The translations under genes and the position numbers were made by a program. This document shows positions 14,418 to 18,601 of a stretch of DNA of 18,601 nt, piece after piece (position 1 is the first letter of the stretch; every line of letters begins with the position of its first letter). Below the pieces are notes generated by a model. It had not been told where the DNA came from, ran no database searches, and saw only the letters and a list, made by a program, of their open reading frames with translations. The stretch comes from JBAQMG01 sp049302575 (lineage in GTDB: Bacteria > Bacillota > Desulfitobacteriia > Desulfitobacteriales > Desulfitobacteriaceae), in the NCBI GenBank assembly GCA_049302575.1, contig JBAQMG010000101.1, positions 1 through 18,601 on the forward strand. Direction: 5' to 3'.

Positions 14418-15509
14418 CTACAAATTTTGTTCTGTACGATATGAAACTGCAATTTTTCCAGGTTCTCCTGCCTCTACCCTTCCAATAATCGCTACAGCAG
14501 GAGTATCGAACGTTTTTAACTTGGCCACTAGACTATCCAGTTTATTTTCAGATACAGAAAACAACAATCCCCCTGAGGTAATTGCGTCAACTAAAACCAA
14601 CTGGAGCACTTCTGGTACTTCTGGGTCAAAATAAACTTTGTCCTCCAGAAACTTTCGATTGGCTAATGTTCCACCAGGAATTGCCTTTTGTTTTATACAT
14701 TCCCACACACAATTCAGAACAGGTACAGCCTCGGCCTGAATCCTAGCACTACGAGCACTGGCAACAAGCATTTCATGAAGATGCCCTAGAAGTCCGAACC
14801 CAGTAACATCTGTACAGGCATTTACCCCAACCTCCAAGGCTGCTTCACAGGCACCGCGATTTAGTGTTGCCATAACCTGTATCACTTCTTCCTCATCCGA
14901 AGGGGAAACAATCCCACGTTTTATACCAGTCGTGATAATTCCAATCCCCAAAGGCTTAGTTAACACAAGATAATCGCCAGTCCGTGCCGTCGCATTAGAT
15001 AAAACTTTGTCAGGATGGACTATACCAGTAACTGAAAGCCCATATTTCGGCTCTGAATCATCAATCGAATGCCCCCCAATCAGCAAGGCACCTGCTTCTT
15101 TAATTTTTTGACTTCCTCCTTCGAGTATTCGGGCAAGAATCTCCATATCCAACTTATTTACTGGAAAAGAAACGAGGTTTAAGGCAGTCAGGGGTTTTGC
15201 CCCCATAGCATATATATCACTTAAAGCGTTGGCTGCTGCAATTTGCCCAAAAGCATAAGGATCATCAACCACAGGTGTGAAAAAATCCACTGTCTGCACT
15301 ATCGCCTGTTCAGAATTCAAACGGTAAACCCCAGCATCATCAGAAGTACCTAACCCGACCAACAGATTCGGATCTTCTAGATTCGCTGGTAAGTAACGTA
15401 ACACTTTCGCTAGGTCCGCCGGACCTATTTTACACCCTCAACCTGCTTTATTAGAATATTGAGTTAAACGGATCTTTTTATTTATATCATTTAGATCAGT
15501 GTTCAACAT
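14418..15509 (-). CDS. selD: Selenide, water dikinase (selenophosphate synthetase), selenocysteine-containing
   Basis: SelD makes selenophosphate, the selenium donor for selenocysteine tRNA. A frame starting at GTG 15404 already shows the ATP-binding AIRS-like core, but it lacks the catalytic N-terminus. Reading upstream in the same frame, across a TGA at 15440-15438, restores it: QYSNKAG-U24-GCKIGPADLAK. The catalytic Sec/Cys is at 24 and the essential Lys at 27, matching QYSHGAGCGCK of the Cys-type enzyme. The ATG at 15509 gives 363 residues with Sec, the normal length, and GTGGGGT lies upstream. A hairpin directly after the TGA fits a bacterial SECIS. A strong promoter is at 15587-15615. 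selA lies upstream and bshC downstream. Standard gene calling would truncate this gene. Confidence 0.93.
15411..15440 (-). promoter_or_regulatory. UGA selenocysteine codon with candidate bacterial SECIS hairpin
   Basis: After the TGA (15440-15438) and a 10-base gap, TAGGTCC (15427-15421) and GGACCTA (15417-15411) form a perfect 7-bp stem closed by GGC. The position and the G-containing apical loop match the usual geometry of bacterial SECIS elements read by SelB. The structure is coding as well (IGPADL). Confidence 0.75.
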
Positions 15510-15526
15510 AAATGTACCCCACTTTG

Positions 15527-15547
15527 TAATGCATAATTCATAATTAC
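15527..15547. repeat. AT-rich heptamers in the selD leader
   Basis: TAATGCA, TAATTCA, TAATTAC follow each other between the selD promoter and its start codon. Confidence 0.55.
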
Positions 15548-15586
15548 ATGATTTAATAATTACATAACTTCGTCGTGATAATTACT

Positions 15587-15615
15587 ATTATACTTGTATT
15601 TATTCATTTATTCAA
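15587..15615 (-). promoter_or_regulatory. Sigma-A-type promoter of selD
   Basis: On the minus strand -35 TTGAAT (15615-15610), a 17-base spacer and a perfect -10 TATAAT (15592-15587) precede selD by about 78 bases. selD is therefore likely expressed independently of selA as well. Confidence 0.75.
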
Positions 15616-15668
15616 TTTCTCACGCTGGCCTTGGAGGCACAATACCTTACAAGGTTAGTTTAACGTAT

Positions 15669-17102
15669 TCACTCATTAGCCCAGTAAGATAGACGTTCCA
15701 CAATTTCTAACCCATCATTTTCTAATAAAGTACGAATGTCTAATAACACCCAGTCCTTATGAATCCTCGCCAAGATTGGGATAGCACCACGCCTTAGAAA
15801 TCGTTCCAAATCGTCGACTGATCCATTCTTAGGACGGATTGCGCAGACCCAAGTTGGTAACTCCACTGTTGGCCAAGCGCCTCCCCCCACACGTGAAGAA
15901 TCTTTTTGAAGTTCAACGATCAAGTTTGAGTTTTTCTTCAAAGACTTCTCTAGTAATTTAGCCCTCTTTTCCAACTCTTCTAAAGGAAGGCCAAGCATTT
16001 GCCAAACAGGGATTTCCTCAAGCTTTCCTTGTTTGTAAATTTGCAAGGTGCCCTCCAAGGCTGCTAAGGTTAATTTATCGATTCTTAAAGCTCTCGTCAA
16101 TTGGTTACTCCGCAAACGTCTTACAAGCTCACTTTTTCCAATAATGATCCCTGCCTGAGGCCCCCCTAATAACTTATCACCGCTGAAGGTAACTAAAGAA
16201 AATCCCACTTTGATACTTGCCGAAATAGTTGGTTCAGCAGGTAATCCTAGGGTCACGCCATCATAAAAAGTTCCGCTTCCTAAATCTTCGATTACTGGAA
16301 TATTATAATTTTCTCCAAGTTCTATTAATTCTCTTTCAGAAACACTATGAGTGAAACCTTCAATTCTATAGTTGCTTGTATGTACCTTTAACAACATTGC
16401 AGTTTCTGTGGCTATGGCCAATTCATAATCTTTAAGCCAAGTCTTATTAGTAGTTCCTACCTCAACTAATCTGGCTCCACCAGCTTTAAGTATTTCCGGA
16501 ATACGGAAAGAGCCACCCACTTCAACAAGTTCGCCTCGAGAAACTATAACCTCTTTATTGGCTGCAAAAGTATTCATAATAAGTAAAACCGCTGCAGCGT
16601 TATTATTTACCACAATTGCCGCTTCTGCCCCCGTAAGATCGCAGAGAAGTTTTTCAACATGATCATAACGAGAACCACGTTCACCTGTTTCTACGTCTAA
16701 TTCCAGATTTGAGTAATGGCACGCTTGTTCCCAAACAAATTCGGCCACACGTGGTGAGAGCAAAGCCCGACCGCAGTTGGTATGCAAAATAACTCCGGTG
16801 GCATTGATTACCGGACGCAAACTCATCACTGGTTTCTTCAGCTTACTTATTACTTCGTTTTCTATCCAAATCCACAGGGAAAGGGTGAATTCTTCTAAAG
16901 GTAAAATCCAAGGTTCTGATAATTCTGCTCCAGAAATATTTTTTCTAGCCTTTTGCAATACTTGTCGAATAATATTTGTTAATCGTTGAGTTCCCTCATT
17001 TTTTGATAATAAAACCTTTACCTCATCATTACTTTCCAATCGTGTACTAACCTCATGTACTGCTGGAAGCTCCCTTAAACGATGGTATTTCTCATCCGCC
17101 AT
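15669..17102 (-). CDS. selA: L-seryl-tRNA(Sec) selenium transferase
   Basis: This 477-residue protein is SelA, the PLP-dependent enzyme that converts seryl-tRNA(Sec) to selenocysteyl-tRNA(Sec) using selenophosphate. The N-terminal tRNA-binding region starts RELPAVHEV. The core has INATGVILHTNCGRALLS, the NNNAAAVLL segment, VIEDLGSGTF, and the PLP lysine in TFSGDKLLGGPQAG. The C-terminus RIHKDWVLLDIRTLL is also typical. The start at 17102 (MADEKY) follows AAGGAG at nine bases; an ATG eight codons upstream is an alternative. selD follows after 159 bases with its own promoter. selB and the Sec tRNA gene are not in the window. Confidence 0.96.
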   Translation of the reverse strand: MADEKYHRLRELPAVHEVSTRLESNDEVKVLLSKNEGTQRLTNIIRQVLQKARKNISGAELSEPWILPLEEFTLSLWIWIENEVISKLKKPVMSLRPVINATGVILHTNCGRALLSPRVAEFVWEQACHYSNLELDVETGERGSRYDHVEKLLCDLTGAEAAIVVNNNAAAVLLIMNTFAANKEVIVSRGELVEVGGSFRIPEILKAGGARLVEVGTTNKTWLKDYELAIATETAMLLKVHTSNYRIEGFTHSVSERELIELGENYNIPVIEDLGSGTFYDGVTLGLPAEPTISASIKVGFSLVTFSGDKLLGGPQAGIIIGKSELVRRLRSNQLTRALRIDKLTLAALEGTLQIYKQGKLEEIPVWQMLGLPLEELEKRAKLLEKSLKKNSNLIVELQKDSSRVGGGAWPTVELPTWVCAIRPKNGSVDDLERFLRRGAIPILARIHKDWVLLDIRTLLENDGLEIVERLSYWANE

Positions 17103-17237
17103 ATTGCGACACTCCTTATAATTCATTCCTTAACTCGACCAAATCTACTTTTCTTACCCGCACTCTTTTTAGGATTTCGACAGCACCTTTAACATAAGAT
17201 AGTCTTACACATACGTTATACATAGGAGGTAACTGCT

Positions 17238-17456
17238 TTGATTATTTTTCCAACAATTGATTTAAAACAAATCTCTAAAAACCACTCTCCGAGAAATACT
17301 GTTATACTTCCCTTCACCCAATCTATCCACCAAATAAAAGCTCACGGCAAACCCTGTATCTTCTGCGGTCTAAAACTAAAAACCCGCAATTTCAAAGGAA
17401 AGACTGTATGCATATCGTGTCTAAAAAGTATCCCCTCGATTTTTAATTTTGGTTAG
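17238..17456 (+). CDS. Small AbrB-like zinc-ribbon protein
   Basis: This 72-residue protein starts at TTG 17238, eight bases after a perfect AGGAGG, so translation is very likely. The C-terminal half has C40-IF-C43-G and C58-IS-C61-L with KGKTV before the second pair. That pattern is familiar from the zinc-ribbon tail of clostridial AbrB-type transition-state regulators (from memory). The N-terminal part has TVILPFTQSIHQIKAHGKP, which may be a reduced remnant of the AbrB beta-hairpin, but a full AbrB DNA-binding domain is not present. It is divergent from selA, with 135 bases between the two starts. A regulatory role is possible but only inferred. Confidence 0.75.
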   Translation: MIIFPTIDLKQISKNHSPRNTVILPFTQSIHQIKAHGKPCIFCGLKLKTRNFKGKTVCISCLKSIPSIFNFG

Positions 17457-17464
17457 TGAACTCT

Positions 17465-17502
17465 TTCAGCGAAAGCTGAACATCGAAACTTCGGTGACGA
17501 AG
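17465..17502 (+). other. Two GNRA-capped hairpins in series
   Basis: On the plus strand TTCAGC-GAAA-GCTGAA (17465-17480) and CTTCG-GTGA-CGAAG (17489-17502) are two stems, each closed by a GNRA tetraloop. AACT before (17459-17462) and AGTT after (17509-17512) could close a junction around both. They lie right after the AbrB-like ribbon gene, so they may form its 3' UTR or a small structured RNA. No known RNA family is recognised. Confidence 0.4.
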
Positions 17503-17544
17503 GAATCTAGTTAAATTTGAAACAACATTTAAGATATTAATCGT

Positions 17545-17580
17545 AAGGGAAAAGGGAAGCGTACGCTTCCCTTTTCCCTT
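17545..17580. terminator. Perfect 36-base palindrome, probable bidirectional terminator
   Basis: AAGGGAAAAGGGAAGCGT is followed directly by its exact reverse complement, giving 18 paired bases at most and rich T content in the 3' arm on either strand. It lies between the 3' ends of the convergent ribbon gene and mecA. No separate long T-run follows. Confidence 0.65.
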
Positions 17581-17595
17581 CTAATAAAAATTCGT

Positions 17596-18207
17596 TTAAG
17601 CCTTAACTGTAGCACGTACTTGTTTGTTAAAAGAAGAATTTAGTGTTTGAACTGCCTTCTCAAGTATAATTACTTTACCATGTTCTACAAGGAAAGCTCT
17701 TGTAGTATTGATTATCTCACCATATTCATCTAGAACAGCTTCAGCCAGTTGCCTCTTTTTCCCCGACCCCAGTTTGATCAATGTTAAATAATACTCACCC
17801 TCAAATTCGAAAAGACTAGAACTGAGTTGAGTAAAAGTTGGTAAACCTTTAACTCCAGCTAGTACATCCTCAAAATCCTTAAAAACATAGACCCATTCCC
17901 GTGATCGACTTCTCGGGGTCTTCTTTTTAACCTTTTCTCTGCCAGATATTGGAAGTTCGTTGATGTCCTCTTGTTTCATTACAGTTATTACAAATTCTTC
18001 GTTAGATGCCACGGTTGCCTGAATCCAAAAAGGCTGATCTAAATTAAACTCGACCTCTTCACGAGCTTGGGCAATCAATTCCCAAAAAAGTTGTTCTGTT
18101 TTAGATGAACGTTGGAACAAATCAGCCATGGAAATATCTCTGTCCGCCAATTCTGTGAAGGAGATGAAGATGCGGATCGTATATTCATTAACTTTCTGGA
18201 CACGCAT
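17596..18207 (-). CDS. mecA: Adaptor protein MecA
   Basis: This 203-residue protein fits the MecA family, ClpC adaptors that deliver targets to the ClpCP protease and control competence and other processes in Firmicutes. The N-terminal substrate-binding part (MRVQKVNEYTIRIFISFTEL, then about 80 residues) is joined by a Lys/Arg-rich linker (about 88-103) to the C-terminal ClpC-binding part. That part starts WVYVFKDFEDVLAGVKGL and includes EFEGEYYLTL and EYGEIINTTRAFLVEHGK. The start at 18207 is chosen because GAGGTG lies six bases upstream; the longer frame to 18303 runs through the promoter and the neighbour's terminator and is rejected. The gene is monocistronic by its flanking signals. Confidence 0.9.
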   Translation of the reverse strand: MRVQKVNEYTIRIFISFTELADRDISMADLFQRSSKTEQLFWELIAQAREEVEFNLDQPFWIQATVASNEEFVITVMKQEDINELPISGREKVKKKTPRSRSREWVYVFKDFEDVLAGVKGLPTFTQLSSSLFEFEGEYYLTLIKLGSGKKRQLAEAVLDEYGEIINTTRAFLVEHGKVIILEKAVQTLNSSFNKQVRATVKA

Positions 18208-18256
18208 AACCCCCACCTCTCCTTTCTCCATTATGATCTTATTGTATCTTATTCTT

Positions 18257-18265
18257 ATTATAGCA
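18257..18265 (-). promoter_or_regulatory. Extended -10 promoter of mecA
   Basis: TGCTATAAT on the minus strand is a perfect extended -10, 50 bases before the mecA ATG. The -35 is weak (TTCGAA at 18 bases). Confidence 0.6.
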
Positions 18266-18284
18266 TAATACGCACCAAATTTCG

Positions 18285-18324
18285 AAAAATAAAAAGAATA
18301 CACCTAGCTTTGCCAAATGTATTC
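18285..18324 (-). terminator. Rho-independent terminator of the GGDEF gene
   Basis: On the minus strand GAATACATTTGGC (18324-18312) pairs with GCTAGGTGTATTC (18308-18296) around AAA, with three G:U pairs, then TTTTTATTTTT follows. It lies about 100 bases after the GGDEF stop codon. The bases between, 18325-18423, are AT-rich and hold nothing recognisable. Confidence 0.8.
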
Positions 18325-18423
18325 TCGATATACTTAATAAAGTTATCGGCATACTACTCGACCAAAAATAAAAATAGATTGTTTCGAAAAAATACTTTTT
18401 AAAATTATAATCAAATTGGTATT

Positions 18424-18601
18424 CTAGACAGCATTAGTAATTGAATATCCCGCTGTCGAATCAATTTGACAACAATCTCCGCCTTGCAACTTAACAGTAT
18501 ATAAAAGATTATCAACTCTATCAAAAAACTCTTCTAACGACTCACCCCGATAGGCAGCCATCCCCATACTAATCGTTACGCATTCACGAATATCCAACCG
18601 T
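18424..18601 (-). CDS. GGDEF-domain protein (diguanylate cyclase), C-terminal end, partial
   Basis: The last 58 residues of a protein that begins outside the window. VTISMGMAAYRGESLEEFFDRVDNLLYTVKLQGGD matches the end of a GGDEF domain: the 'TISxGxA' strand, then 'ADxALYxAKxxGRN'. The usual Ala-Lys of the final helix reads Val-Lys, and GRN reads GGD, so the end is somewhat diverged. The signature GGDEF loop is not included, so catalytic status is unknown. A terminator at 18285-18324 ends the transcript. Confidence 0.8.
   Translation of the reverse strand, partial: RLDIRECVTISMGMAAYRGESLEEFFDRVDNLLYTVKLQGGDCCQIDSTAGYSITNAV

Noticed and set aside
14290..14634. Plus-strand open frame of 114 aa across the bshC/selD gap
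   Set aside because: It is antisense to well-supported bshC and selD and passes through the heptamer repeat. No ribosome binding site was found.
18208..18303. N-terminal extension of mecA by 32 codons
   Set aside because: It would be read through the extended -10 promoter and the GGDEF terminator. The ATG at 18207 has a proper ribosome binding site and the family's N-terminus.

Overview
The window looks like the chromosome of a low-GC anaerobic Firmicute of the Clostridia. The nearest fit is the Desulfosporosinus/Desulfitobacterium group. This rests on gene content (2[4Fe-4S] ferredoxin, a CooC-type ATPase, selenocysteine and molybdopterin genes, bacillithiol genes, MecA, a clostridial AbrB-like zinc ribbon), AT-rich intergenic DNA and strong AGGAGG-type ribosome binding sites. 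The genus is an inference. Nearly all genes lie on the minus strand; only a Na/Pi-type transporter and a small zinc-ribbon gene are on the plus strand.

Left end (1-870): the 5' end of a class C-like group II intron leaves the window at base 1. It is inserted just behind the terminator of a 56-aa 2[4Fe-4S] ferredoxin gene. A 49-aa zinc-ribbon ORF and several iterated heptamer repeats follow. Region 868-5075 is a minus-strand operon, bshA > cooC > moxR-like > VWA/CoxE-like. It has its own promoter and a repeat-bearing leader.

Middle (5240-12655): an unrecognised 228-aa protein, an HD-GYP-like protein whose HD dyad is lost, a GNAT acetyltransferase, and a divergent Na/Pi-type transporter that appears to start at a non-canonical codon. 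The moeA-mobB pair converges on that transporter. A large FapA/DUF342 protein with a Jag_N-like N-terminus follows.

Right part (12783-18601): bshC, a selD that itself contains an in-frame UGA selenocysteine codon followed by a hairpin, selA, a divergent AbrB-like zinc-ribbon protein, the ClpC adaptor mecA, and the C-terminal end of a GGDEF protein.

Taken together this is a cofactor and maturation neighbourhood. selA/selD supply selenocysteine and moeA/mobB supply the molybdenum cofactor; both are needed by, for example, a selenocysteine-type formate dehydrogenase. CooC points to nickel insertion into CO dehydrogenase. bshA and bshC supply two of the three bacillithiol steps; bshB is not in the window. 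The most unusual non-coding signal is a family of degenerate 7-bp iterated repeats in most of the larger intergenic gaps. In places these form leaders, abut stop codons, or encode the last residues of a gene.
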